Source: Streptomyces sp. SDr-06 (GTDB lineage Bacteria > Actinomycetota > Actinomycetes > Streptomycetales > Streptomycetaceae). Taken from it: 64,000 bases of DNA. The stretch is from contig NZ_QOLA01000016.1 in NCBI RefSeq assembly GCF_003324565.1, positions 62,001 through 126,000 on the forward strand, in the 5' to 3' direction. Shown here piece by piece: positions 45,522 through 54,351 of this stretch (the stretch's first letter is position 1; each line of letters begins with the position of its first letter). The translations under genes and the position numbers were made by a program. A model generated the notes under the pieces. It saw only the letters and a program-made list of their open reading frames with translations, made no database searches and was not told the DNA's origin.

Positions 45522-45893
45522 CTTGGCGTGTGGGTGCGCGTCCAGGCAGGCGAGCTCATCGGCGCCGTACGGATCTGAGCTGGCCGGAAAACGCCGAGAG
45601 GTTCGAGGACCGGTCCAGCCCCCCTCGAGAACCGCTGGAGAACTCAGCTCGGGACAGCACACGGGATGAATCCTGTTGAGGGGTTCCACGCCCCAACGGG
45701 GGACCCTCAGGCCTCGTGCACCGTTCTGGGCTCGCGCAGTCTCTACCAGGAAGCGGATCGGATGACGCGGCAGGCCCGGCTGAACCCGGGCCCGACCGTG
45801 CAGCCGCCGCCGACACCGACCGCGCGCACTCCCGCACCGGCGCGGCGACCAGCCGCAGCAGAGGCCACCAGTAACGAGCTCAGGGAGCGCACG

Positions 45894-46562
45894 ATGCAGA
45901 AGTTCGAGACCTCCGCCCCGGTCCGCGCCATTCTGGACATCCCCGCGGGACGCGTCCGGGTCGTCGCCGCCGACCGGACCGACACCACCGTCGACATCCT
46001 GCCCGCGGACGCCTCAAAGAGCCGCGACGTGAAGACCGCGCAGCAGACCACGACCGCCTACGGTGACGGTGTGCTGCGGATCGAGACCCCGGCCAAGAGC
46101 CCCTACCTCGGCCTCGGCGGCGCCCTCGACGTGACCGTCCACCTTCCCGCGGGCTCCCGCGTCGAAGCGAAGGCGGGCAGCGCCGAGTTCCAGACGGCGG
46201 GCCCCCTCAGCCACGTTGCCTTCCACAGCGCCCACACCACCACCAAGATCGACCGCGCCGAGACCCTGGACCTCACCGCAAACGCCGGCGACGTGTCCGT
46301 CGGCCACCTGGGCGGAGACGGCGAGATCAGCGTCACCCAGGGCGACATCACCATCGGCGAGGCCGTCCAGGGCAAGCTCACCCTGCACACCGTCTCCGGC
46401 AACGTGACCGTCGTCGCGCCGCGCACCACCTCCGCCACCCTGGACGCGACCACCACCCACGGCCGGATCCACAACAGCCTCGTCCACACCCAGGGCCCCC
46501 ACCCCGAGCTCACCATCCACGCCACCACCGCCAACGGCAATATCACCGCCCACACCCGCTGA
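45894..46562 (+). CDS. DUF4097-family beta-repeat protein (copy B)
   Basis: 222 residues, ATG with CAGGGAG upstream. Same length as copy A and clearly paralogous: MQKFETSAPVRAILDIPAGR against MQKFATTGPITTVLNIPVGR, GDITIGEAVQGKLTLHTVSG against GDITITEATHGTLTLRTEAG, and HGRIHNSLVHTQG against YGRINNSLTNTQG. The two copies bracket the LysR/VOC/DHA2 unit in opposite orientation. Function unknown. Confidence 0.85.
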   Translation: MQKFETSAPVRAILDIPAGRVRVVAADRTDTTVDILPADASKSRDVKTAQQTTTAYGDGVLRIETPAKSPYLGLGGALDVTVHLPAGSRVEAKAGSAEFQTAGPLSHVAFHSAHTTTKIDRAETLDLTANAGDVSVGHLGGDGEISVTQGDITIGEAVQGKLTLHTVSGNVTVVAPRTTSATLDATTTHGRIHNSLVHTQGPHPELTIHATTANGNITAHTR

Positions 46563-46954
46563 CTCGCCTCTGGCAGGGCACGGCGACGGGGGTGAACCGC
46601 GGGGGCTCCCCACCGACGGAACCCGCGGGTGGCAAGCCGGAGGGCGGTTCCAGCCGATGAGGCTGCGTACGCCCGTCGCCCAGGGGACCTTGGGGTCGGC
46701 CCGGCCGCCGCCCGCGCGGCGGTCGCCGGGCCCTCAAGCGCCCGTTGCTCAGCGGGAGTTGGGCCTCAACCAGCTTCGGCCATACGCACCGATTCGCCCA
46801 TCGGATCCGCCGCACGCACGCGGAGCGGGCCCGGTGCGGGCCGTCCTGGCCCAGCCCTTCCAAGCAGCGGCCGGTCCTCCTCGGCTCCCCCGGGGGCCGA
46901 GGTCCCGGGGGAGGGCCCTGACCACCGTCCTCGACGCATTCCTGGGAGACGACC
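46563..46954. other. No supported gene
   Basis: 392-base gap between the DUF4097 and RDD genes. Open frames show no recognisable sequence. GGCCCCGG-rich dyads occur but have no clear terminator form. Confidence 0.35.
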
Positions 46955-47668
46955 ATGACCAGCCCCAGCGCGCCGCCCGGCCTGTTACCCCCGCAGAGCC
47001 GGGCCGTCGTCGCCGTCGCCAGGCGCGGCGTCGCGTGGTCCATCGACTTCGCCCTGATCCTCCTCGCGGCGTGCGCCATCGGCGTGCACACCGGGCACCG
47101 GATCACCGACGCCTGGGCCGACGCCCCCGGCCTCGACCTGTCCAGCTGGCAGATCATCACGGGGGACGGCACTGCCATCGGGAAGGCCGGACAGATCGCC
47201 ACCTCGCTGTGGCAGCAGGTGGTCACCGCGGTGATCCAGGGCTTCCTCATCCTGGCCTGCACCACCTTCCTCTACCACTGGTCCACCCTCGCCCTCGCGG
47301 GCCGCACCCTCGGCAAAGCGGTCGTCGGCCTGCGGATCACCCCGCGCACCCCCGCACGTGCCGCCGCGCGCGCCCTGGTCACCACCCTCGCCGACGTGGG
47401 CTGCTACTCCTTCGCCTGCTGCCTGCTCGTCTCCGGACATCTGGTCCTGTCGGTGTTCGCGTGGCTGGGAGCCGTGGCCTTCTTCTGGTTCAACGCCCTG
47501 GCTGCCTATACGGGCCGTACGGTGGCCGACCGTGCGGCGGGCACGACGGTCGTCCCCGCGCAGACCATGGCGGACAGCGTGTCCGCCCCGACGGCCCAGT
47601 CCGCGCAGTTCACTCCGGCCGCGCCTCCCATGCCTCAGTACGAGCCCGAATCAAGCTGGACTCCATGA
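46955..47668 (+). CDS. RDD-family membrane protein
   Basis: 237 residues. After a Pro-rich tail: ARRGVAWSIDFALILLAACAIG (Arg and Asp of the RDD motif in the first helix), a second helix region VVTAVIQGFLILACTTFLYHW, then GRTLGKAVVGLRI (the conserved amphipathic motif) and two more helices (VGCYSFACCLLVSGHLVL, SVFAWLGAVAFFWFNAL). RDD proteins are small membrane proteins, some linked to ion transport. Leads into tap 90 bases downstream. Confidence 0.85.
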   Translation: MTSPSAPPGLLPPQSRAVVAVARRGVAWSIDFALILLAACAIGVHTGHRITDAWADAPGLDLSSWQIITGDGTAIGKAGQIATSLWQQVVTAVIQGFLILACTTFLYHWSTLALAGRTLGKAVVGLRITPRTPARAAARALVTTLADVGCYSFACCLLVSGHLVLSVFAWLGAVAFFWFNALAAYTGRTVADRAAGTTVVPAQTMADSVSAPTAQSAQFTPAAPPMPQYEPESSWTP

Positions 47669-47757
47669 AGCCGGACCCGGCGGCCTTCGCCCGGCGTGGG
47701 CTTCATGTGCGTTTCGGTGTGCGATTCACATAGGGTGCGCTGCTGGAGGTGGTACGT

Positions 47758-50193
47758 GTGTCCCCTGAGCAGGAGGAGCTGTTCGCGTCCGTCGACGCTC
47801 TGCTGGAGCAGGTGAACGCGGACGACGGTCTGCCGGAACCGGCCGAGCGCAGGCGCCTGCGGAAGGCGGCGGGTCTCAGCCAGGAACAGGTCGCCCGCGC
47901 GCTGGACGTGCGACGGGAGTCCGTGACGTCCTGGGAAGCCGGACGCTCCGAGCCGCGCCCGCCCAAGCGTGCCGCCTATCTCCGCCTCCTGGAGGGCCTC
48001 GCCGCCCGCCACCCGCGCCCGGCGGCCACGCCGGAGCCGTCTGCGGGACCGGCTGTTGCGGTGCCGCCCTCTGCCGCGACACCCGCTACCGAGGCACCTG
48101 CCGCCGCGCGGCCTGCTAGCACCCAGCCGGTTACCGAGGCTCCCACTGGCACGCCGCCGACCGCCGAGGCCGCCGTTACCGAAACAGCCGCCCCCGCGCA
48201 GCCCGTTGCTACGCAGCCCGCGATTGAGGCGCCCGCCGCCGAGGTGCCTGCTGCGACAGCGCCCGGCGTCGCGACACCGGCAGCAGAACCTGCCCCCTCG
48301 CAGCAGCTCGCCGCCCACCCCATTGCCGAAGCGCCCGCCACCCCCGCCCGCGCACCCCGTAAGGCTCCGGCACGCCCGACCGCCCCCCCGGCGGCGTCCT
48401 CGGCGGCACGCCGCCTCGCCCCGAAGAAGGCAACTGCCCGGCAGACGGCCCCCGCCGCGCCCGACCCGCGTTTCGCGCACGGTCCGCTGGCCGTCCTGGA
48501 CGGCGACGCGAACGCGTACTGCGTCGGCGGCCTGGTTCTCGACTGCCCAGCCAAGGACATCGTCTCGCTGGTCGAATGGGCCCTGAACGACGCCGAGTTG
48601 GGCGCCACGCGCCTGCATCGCTCCGGCAAGGACGCCGACCCGCTGGTCGTCCTCACGGCGGCGGCCGCCGAACGACTTGGGCTCCCCGCCGTGCTGGAGG
48701 ACCGGCGCGGCCTGCGCCTCGCAGAGGACCACCCCGTCGTCCGGCAGATCACCCGGGCCAAGTGGAAACTGACCCGGCGCGGGTTCGGACCCTGGGCCCG
48801 CGTGTACCGCCCCGCGCAGTCCGGGCAGCGCCGGTGCGTGCAGTTCGCCGTCCTGCCGTGGGGTGCGCTCGACGCCCGCGCCTGGGGGAGTGCCGGGCAG
48901 CTCCCGCCCGCCGAACTCGCTCGCGTGCTCGGCGCGTACGCCACCCGTGTCATCACCCCGCGCGGCTCGACCGCCGTCTCCGGGCTTGAACTGATGACCG
49001 CGCTGCGGCCGCCGACCCGGGCGGTCAAGGACCCCCACTCCGAAGCCTGGGTGTCCGGCGCGATGCCCGGCTCCCTCACCGAACCGGTCGACCCGGCGCC
49101 GCCCGAGGCCCCGGACGAGCACCCCGTCGTCGCGGCCCTCTACCCGCGCGGGCACCAGCGCACTCCGGCCGAGGTCCTCGACGAGGAGGCCTTCGACTGG
49201 ATCCGGGACCCGGAGCTGCTGACCGACGCCGAGTGCGCGCGGCACTTCGCGGTCGGCATCGATGTGAACACCGCGTTCCTCGCGGCCGCGAACCGGCTTG
49301 CCGTCGGCCTCGGGGCGCCGATCCGCGTCGCCGCCCCCGCCTTCGACAAGACGGTGCCCGGCTCCTGGCTGATCGACCTGTCCGGCATCGACATGGACCC
49401 GCGCCTGCCGAACCCGTTCACGCCGGACGGCACCCGTCCCGAAGGACCGGCCTGGTACGCGACGCCCACCGTGGCCTACGCGCACGAACTCGTCGCCGCC
49501 CACCAGCTCCCCGTCGCTCTCACCCCGCTCGAAGGATGGCTGCGGCCCGACAGCGGGTCCTACCTCGACCCCTGGTACAAGCGGCTGAGCGAGGCGTACA
49601 AGACGACGATGGCCGACCTCGGCATCGAACCCGCCATGGACGAGGGGGAGTTCCTCGCCGCCATGGAGACGTACAAGGAGACCGATCCGGGGCTGGCCGC
49701 CCTGCTCTCCGCGATCAAGTCGACGGTCAAGGGCGGCATCGGCAAGCTGCGCGAGCGGCCGCAGGGCGCGGGCTACCGTCCGGGCGAGCGCTGGCCCGCC
49801 CTGGAGCGCCCCACCTGGCGGCCCGACATCCGCGCCGCGGTCATCTCCACCGCCCGCGTCAACATGCACCGCAAGCTCGTCAAGACCGCCCTCGCCACCC
49901 AGCAGGCCCCCGCCCCTTCGGGGCACCTGCACTTCGCCGAGGAGGCGCTGCTGCCGGTCGCCCTGCTCTCCGACTGCGCGGTGTACTTCTCCGACGGGCC
50001 CGGCCCGCTGGACTTCCTGCCCCGTACCGCGGAGGGGAAGCCGGCACCGGGTACGTTCCGGGTGGGGGTCAGCCCCGGCATGGTCAAGCACGAAGGCACC
50101 CAGGAACTGCTGTGGGCGGTGAGAATGCTCGACGAAGGCCACAACCCCGCCCGCCACATCAAGGGCACCGACGCCGCGATCGACGGAGAGTAG
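47758..50193 (+). CDS. tap: Telomere-associated protein Tap
   Basis: 811 residues. GTG at 47758 has GGAGG 8 bases upstream; the GTG at 47749 overlaps that RBS. N-terminal XRE-like helix-turn-helix (ERRRLRKAAGLSQEQVARAL, DVRRESVTSWEAGRSEPRPP), then a Pro/Ala/Thr linker at about 85-235, then the large conserved Tap body (LAVLDGDANAYCVGGLVLDC, FAVGIDVNTAFLAAANRLAV, GLGAPIRVAAPAFDKTVPGSW, PWYKRLSEAYKTTMADLGIE, DIRAAVISTARVNMHRKLVK, HEGTQELLWAVRMLDEGHNPA). The body has polymerase-like DVNTAF and YK elements. Tap binds telomeric 3' overhangs and recruits Tpg for end patching. Immediately upstream of tpg. Confidence 0.92.
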   Translation: MSPEQEELFASVDALLEQVNADDGLPEPAERRRLRKAAGLSQEQVARALDVRRESVTSWEAGRSEPRPPKRAAYLRLLEGLAARHPRPAATPEPSAGPAVAVPPSAATPATEAPAAARPASTQPVTEAPTGTPPTAEAAVTETAAPAQPVATQPAIEAPAAEVPAATAPGVATPAAEPAPSQQLAAHPIAEAPATPARAPRKAPARPTAPPAASSAARRLAPKKATARQTAPAAPDPRFAHGPLAVLDGDANAYCVGGLVLDCPAKDIVSLVEWALNDAELGATRLHRSGKDADPLVVLTAAAAERLGLPAVLEDRRGLRLAEDHPVVRQITRAKWKLTRRGFGPWARVYRPAQSGQRRCVQFAVLPWGALDARAWGSAGQLPPAELARVLGAYATRVITPRGSTAVSGLELMTALRPPTRAVKDPHSEAWVSGAMPGSLTEPVDPAPPEAPDEHPVVAALYPRGHQRTPAEVLDEEAFDWIRDPELLTDAECARHFAVGIDVNTAFLAAANRLAVGLGAPIRVAAPAFDKTVPGSWLIDLSGIDMDPRLPNPFTPDGTRPEGPAWYATPTVAYAHELVAAHQLPVALTPLEGWLRPDSGSYLDPWYKRLSEAYKTTMADLGIEPAMDEGEFLAAMETYKETDPGLAALLSAIKSTVKGGIGKLRERPQGAGYRPGERWPALERPTWRPDIRAAVISTARVNMHRKLVKTALATQQAPAPSGHLHFAEEALLPVALLSDCAVYFSDGPGPLDFLPRTAEGKPAPGTFRVGVSPGMVKHEGTQELLWAVRMLDEGHNPARHIKGTDAAIDGE

Positions 50194-50202
50194 GGCACCT
50201 CG

Positions 50203-50760
50203 ATGGGCATCATCGGCGACAGCCTCGACCGAGCCGCGGCGAACACGTTCACCCGGCCCGTCCCCAAGTCCGCCCAGGCGCAGATGAAGTTCCTGGTGAA
50301 GCAGGAGAAGGGCTCCACCCAAGCGGTGGCCCGGCTGCTCGGCATCTCCCAGCGCACCGTGGAGCGCTACCTCAAGGGCCAGCTGAAGCAGCCCCGCAAG
50401 GACCTCGCCGCCCGGCTGGTGGGCGAGGTGCGCAAGCGGTGGCAGCCCAAGGTCCGCGCGAGGGCACGCAAGCAGGCCGCGACCACCGGCGGCATCGTGA
50501 TCGAGACCCGCGCCCGCTTCGGCTACACGGCCGCCCCCGGCACCTCCGACGACGGCCGCCTGCGCCTCATCACCCAGTCCCTGCCCCCGACGTACGCGGC
50601 CCGCCTCTTCGACGCCCAGTCCTCGGGCGCCACGGAGCAGCAGTTGCGGGACATCGCGGCGGAAGGCCTCCAGGAGATCTACTTCAAGGACCGCGGCCGC
50701 CGCGCCCGGGACCTGATGGTGGAGTTCACGGACATCGATTACGTGGAGCTCGATTACTGA
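50203..50760 (+). CDS. tpg: Telomere terminal protein Tpg
   Basis: 185 residues, the usual Tpg length. Hallmarks: GDSLDRAAANTFTRPVPKSA, QMKFLVKQEKGSTQAVARLL, GISQRTVERYLKGQLKQPRK (helix-turn-helix), VRKRWQPKVRARARKQAATT, GGIVIETRARFGYTAAPGTS, LPPTYAARLFDAQSSGATEQ, EFTDIDYVELDY. Tpg is covalently linked to the 5' ends of Streptomyces linear replicons and primes end patching. Begins 9 bases after tap. Confidence 0.96.
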   Translation: MGIIGDSLDRAAANTFTRPVPKSAQAQMKFLVKQEKGSTQAVARLLGISQRTVERYLKGQLKQPRKDLAARLVGEVRKRWQPKVRARARKQAATTGGIVIETRARFGYTAAPGTSDDGRLRLITQSLPPTYAARLFDAQSSGATEQQLRDIAAEGLQEIYFKDRGRRARDLMVEFTDIDYVELDY

Positions 50761-50957
50761 GAGGGGACCGCTTGCGCTGCGCGGTACGTACGGTGGTGTG
50801 CCGAAGCACGGTAGGTGTCACCGAGGCAGATCTGTTGTCACCGCGCCGTCGAACGGAGCGCGCAGGGCTGGCCCGTCTTGGTGGCCAGTGGGTTCGTCTC
50901 GCTGAAGCCGGAGGAGCCCAGCGCGCTCACACTGAGTCCGAACTTCTCCTCTCGGGC

Positions 50958-51383
50958 TCAGCGCATGCGCTGGAATGTGCGGAACAGGTCGGCGGTGTAC
51001 CAGGCGGTGCCGTCGTCGCCTGTGACGATGCGCTCCGAATCCCGGGGCTGACCGGGCTTCTTGCGGTTGACGTCCCACTCCCGGTAGTGAATCGGGTTGC
51101 CTTCACTGCCGGTTCGTGGCAATGCTCCGTTGCGATTCGGCCAGGTGGCACCTCCCTTGGTGCCTGAGCCATCGTTCGGCGGCCACTGGCCAGCGTCGAT
51201 CAGCGCCAGCGTGTGCGAGGCCCGGTCCGGAATGGCAGCGCGCACGGAACGGGACGACTCGCCAGACCGCGACAGCTTGGCACCCCCGTCCGCGGCGGTG
51301 TCAGCGTGGGCCGTTCCGGAGAAGGCGAGAACCGTCCCGGCCAGAGCAATGGCCGCGAGTGCACGCCTAGCAGTGTTGGTCAT
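50958..51383 (-). CDS. Secreted RNase Sa/barnase-family protein, catalytic His replaced
   Basis: 141 residues from the ATG at 51383; a GTG at 51416 is an alternative. Signal peptide ARRALAAIALAGTVLAFSGTAHA. The domain follows the guanyl-specific RNase pattern: TLALIDAGQWPPNDGSGTKG, WPNRNGALP, HYREWDV (catalytic Glu), SERIVTGDDG (catalytic Arg), WYTADLFRTFQRM. In active members the last block is YYT.DHY.TF with the general-acid His; here DHY is DLF. It may be inactive or use another residue. Convergent with tpg. Confidence 0.8.
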   Translation of the reverse strand: MTNTARRALAAIALAGTVLAFSGTAHADTAADGGAKLSRSGESSRSVRAAIPDRASHTLALIDAGQWPPNDGSGTKGGATWPNRNGALPRTGSEGNPIHYREWDVNRKKPGQPRDSERIVTGDDGTAWYTADLFRTFQRMR

Positions 51384-51746
51384 GCCCCGCCAACGATCTC
51401 CAGCCAATGGGGTCACGCAAGCCCCCAGTGTCGTCCGGCGCTGTGCCGGGGCCGGTGACGCCTACCCTGCTTCGCGTGCGCATGGTGACAAGTAGCGCGC
51501 CGATCCGGTGAAAACCGTCGTGCCTCGTGCGGCCGAATCTCCCGTCAGCGGGCGCCGGGGGTGACAGCTATCGTGCTTCGGCACAGGCGGTCTCCAGAAC
51601 TCACCGGTATCGCTGTCCCCATCATCCATCGCAGCGCCTCGCGGCCGCCGTCCTCGGTGATCCCGGTCGCGATCACCACCAACCGGCGGTCTCGAAAGTG
51701 GCTACGGTGTTGCTGTTATGGTGCTGGCCGAGGAGGTGGATGTTCG
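51384..51746. other. Divergent promoter region
   Basis: Separates the leftward RNase-like gene from the rightward TetR gene. TGTTGCTGTTATGG at about 51709-51722 resembles TGTTGCCGATAACAGG at 55198-55213 upstream of the hydrolase operon and could be a shared operator. This is a weak observation. Confidence 0.35.
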
Positions 51747-52433
51747 GTGGCAGCAGCTGGTCCTACGCGAGCGACCACGGGATCGGCTCGGGGCCCGGGG
51801 CGTCCGCCCGTCCCTCTGGAGCGCATCGTCTCCACCGCCCTGCGGATCGTGGACGACGAAGGGGCCGACGCCCTCTCGATGCGGACGCTGGCCCAGCGCC
51901 TGGGCTCGGGCACGGCGACGCTGTACCGGCACTTCGACAACCGGGCAGCGCTGGTCGCCCATGTCGTGGACCGCATGTACGGCACCGTGGAACTGAAGGG
52001 TGACGAACTCCTCGCGATGGGTTGGCAGCAAGCGCTGCGGACGGTCGCGCACACCATGTTCGAGGCCCTGGCCCGGCACCGGAACGCGGCGCGCCTGATG
52101 GTCGAAGCGTTTCCCTTGGGGCCGAACGCCATGGCGCTGCGGGAACACTGTGTCGCGGTGCTGCTCGACGGCGGCTTCCCGCCGCGGGCGGCCGCGCACG
52201 CCTTTGCCACCCTCTCCCGCTACGTCTTCGGATTCGCCATCCAGGTCAACGGCCATGACGGCGGCCAACTCGACGACGTACAACTGTCCGCCGTCTTTCA
52301 CAGCGTCGATCCGGCCTTGTTCCCGGCAACGGCCACCGTCGCCGGGTCGCTGCCCGTTCCGATCGAGGACGAGTTCTCCTTCGGACTCGAACTCCTCCTC
52401 AGCGGGCTTGCCCACCTGCGCGACGACACCTGA
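51747..52433 (+). CDS. TetR-family regulator
   Basis: 228 residues. GTG at 51747 has GAGGAGG 9 bases upstream. HTH: GRPPVPLERIVSTALRIVDD, EGADALSMRTLAQRLGSGTA, TLYRHFDNRAALVAHVVDRM. The C-terminal domain is the TetR/tetracyclin-repressor-like class (LRTVAHTMFEALARHRNAAR, SRYVFGFAIQV). It is convergent with an FAD monooxygenase/hydrolase operon and likely regulates it. Confidence 0.9.
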   Translation: MAAAGPTRATTGSARGPGRPPVPLERIVSTALRIVDDEGADALSMRTLAQRLGSGTATLYRHFDNRAALVAHVVDRMYGTVELKGDELLAMGWQQALRTVAHTMFEALARHRNAARLMVEAFPLGPNAMALREHCVAVLLDGGFPPRAAAHAFATLSRYVFGFAIQVNGHDGGQLDDVQLSAVFHSVDPALFPATATVAGSLPVPIEDEFSFGLELLLSGLAHLRDDT

Positions 52434-52502
52434 CCAGCAGGACGATGTGAGTGCGATGCTGCCCGGCCTCTTCCCCGGCCTGCGCAGCGGTGTGCGGCTC
52501 AC

Positions 52503-54053
52503 TCAGTGGCTCCTTGCTTCGGGCGTCGTTGCCCGCACGGCGGCTTGTGTGGTGGTGCGGAAGTCCCGGGTGGCGATGTGCCCGATGTAGCCGTCGGGAC
52601 GGATCAGCAGCAGCGTGTCGCCGGTCAGGCCGTAGGCACTGCGCAGCGTGTTCTTGGGGTCGGAGAAGGCGCGGTCGTCGCCCGCGGCCGATCCGACGGT
52701 CAGTCGCTTCAGCTGGGCGCCCTTCGTCGGCCAGTCGAGGAGTTGGAGGTCCCGGGCGGCGCCGGGGCCGTGGGCGATGGCGGTGAAGTGCGGTCCCCGG
52801 AAGAGGTCGAACAGGCGGGTCTCGGCCCCGTCGGCGCCGAGTAGTTGGGCGTCCGGGGCGCGGTCGCCCACGTGCAGCGTGCTGGTGTCGCCACTGTCGG
52901 CGGGGGCGGGGGCGAGCGGGCCGCCGTAGTAGGTCAGGGAGAGCTGCTGCTCGTCCTTGCCGCGCTTCATGCTGGAGGGGTCGAGCTTGGCGATGCCGTC
53001 CCACTTCTCCGTGGACAGGCCCAGGACTCCGGCGGCGATCGGCTGCCGCTCGGCCTCGTAGGTGGCAAGGAGGGCCGGGTCGGCGCCGGCGAGGACCTGG
53101 CCGAGCTTCCAGCCGAGGTTGTAGCCGTCCTGCATCCCGGTGTTCAAGCCCTGGGCACCGGCCGGGGTGTGGACGTGCGCGGCGTCGCCGACGAGGAAGA
53201 CACGTCCGCGGCCGTAGTGCTGCGCGAGACGGATGTTGGGCCGGAACACGGACGTCCAGTGGATCTCGTGCAGCTGGATGTGCCGGTTGCGGGTGTGGGA
53301 GTGGATCCGGTCGAGGACGGCGCCGATCTCCTGGGGCGGTGTCTCGTCGGGCGTGAGCCGGATCATCCACTGGAACATGTCGCTGTCGGGGAGGGGGCAG
53401 GCGGCGATGAGCTTGCCGCCGAGGCCGGGCCACATGTGCCACCGGTTGCGGGCCAGGCCACTGACGGAGGCATCGACGATCAGCATGCGGTCGGCGTCGT
53501 CCGTCGTTCCGGCGAAACCGATGCCGAGTTGCTTGCGCACCGCACTGGATCCGCCGTCGGCCCCCACGGCATAGCGGGCGACGATCTCCTCGGCCCCGTC
53601 CGCGCCCACCACCTTGGCGGTCACCGTGTCCTGGTCCTGCGTCAGCTCGGTCAGTTCCTTGCCGAACTCGACCTCGCTGCCGAGCTCGCCGAGCCGGGTG
53701 TGCAGGGCGCGGTCCGTGCGGAACTGCGGGATCAGCCAGGTGTTCGGGTACGGAACGTCCGGGGTCGCCTCCCTGCGGGGGTACATCTTCCACGGCACGC
53801 CGATGGGTCCTGCATGGAGCCCGAGCTTGGGATAGAGGTCGCCGCCGGCCAGCACGTCGTCGAGAGCGCCGAGGTCTTCGAGGACTTCGAGGCTGCGGGG
53901 CTGGATGCCCTTGGCGCGCGAGCCGTCGAAAGCGTGCGGGGACCTGTCGACGATCCGGACGTCGAGTCCGCGGCGTACGAGGTCGATCGCCAGGGCTGAG
54001 CCCGAGGGTCCGGCACCGATGATCAGTACGTCGATGGGCTGCTGGTTGTTCAT
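52503..54053 (-). CDS. FAD-dependent aromatic monooxygenase
   Basis: 516 residues. Rossmann start DVLIIGAGPSGSALAIDLVR with a second-strand Asp (IVDRS), the DG motif YAVGADGGSSAVRKQLG, the GD motif GRVFLVGDAAHVHTPAGAQG and LNTGMQDGYNLGWKL, and a C-terminal thioredoxin-like domain (from about 395). This is the group A flavoprotein hydroxylase architecture found in phenol, polyketide and rifampicin monooxygenases. It uses NAD(P)H and O2. Its ATG overlaps the stop of the hydrolase remnant upstream (ATGA). Confidence 0.92.
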   Translation of the reverse strand: MNNQQPIDVLIIGAGPSGSALAIDLVRRGLDVRIVDRSPHAFDGSRAKGIQPRSLEVLEDLGALDDVLAGGDLYPKLGLHAGPIGVPWKMYPRREATPDVPYPNTWLIPQFRTDRALHTRLGELGSEVEFGKELTELTQDQDTVTAKVVGADGAEEIVARYAVGADGGSSAVRKQLGIGFAGTTDDADRMLIVDASVSGLARNRWHMWPGLGGKLIAACPLPDSDMFQWMIRLTPDETPPQEIGAVLDRIHSHTRNRHIQLHEIHWTSVFRPNIRLAQHYGRGRVFLVGDAAHVHTPAGAQGLNTGMQDGYNLGWKLGQVLAGADPALLATYEAERQPIAAGVLGLSTEKWDGIAKLDPSSMKRGKDEQQLSLTYYGGPLAPAPADSGDTSTLHVGDRAPDAQLLGADGAETRLFDLFRGPHFTAIAHGPGAARDLQLLDWPTKGAQLKRLTVGSAAGDDRAFSDPKNTLRSAYGLTGDTLLLIRPDGYIGHIATRDFRTTTQAAVRATTPEARSH

Positions 54054-54351
54054 GAGTCGAGCCTTTCAACGCGTGCGGACACGAGCGGGACGAGCTGATC
54101 GGCGATGTCGCGGGGCCGTTCGAGCGGGGCCGTGTGCCCGCACTTGGTGATGACGTGATGGTGATGGGGCTTCAGCAGGGCGCGCGCCGTGTCGAAGTGC
54201 GCCAGCGGCGTGACGGTGTCCTCGTTGCCCCACGGCGGCAGCGTCGACATGCCCAGTGCCCCGTCCGCCGGAAGAGGTCGGCACGGCCTGCGAGAGGCAG
54301 GTGCTGCGGGGTGTTGAAGACCGCGTACAGCGAGCCCTCGAAGCGGATCCC
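54050..54351 (-). pseudogene. C-terminal remnant of a second alpha/beta hydrolase
   Basis: Two frames give the end of an alpha/beta hydrolase: IRFEGSLYAVFNTPQHLPLA near 54345-54290, then, shifted, PPWGNEDTVTPLAHFDTARA and HHHHVITKCGHTAPLERPRD with the catalytic His. It has no N-terminal half and follows the intact hydrolase directly. It is still translationally linked to the monooxygenase (ATGA at 54050-54053), which suggests the intact gene once lay in this operon. Confidence 0.7.

Noticed and set aside
47635-50322. 895-codon minus-strand open frame
   Set aside because: Antisense to tap; no recognisable domain, while tap and tpg on the other strand are certain.
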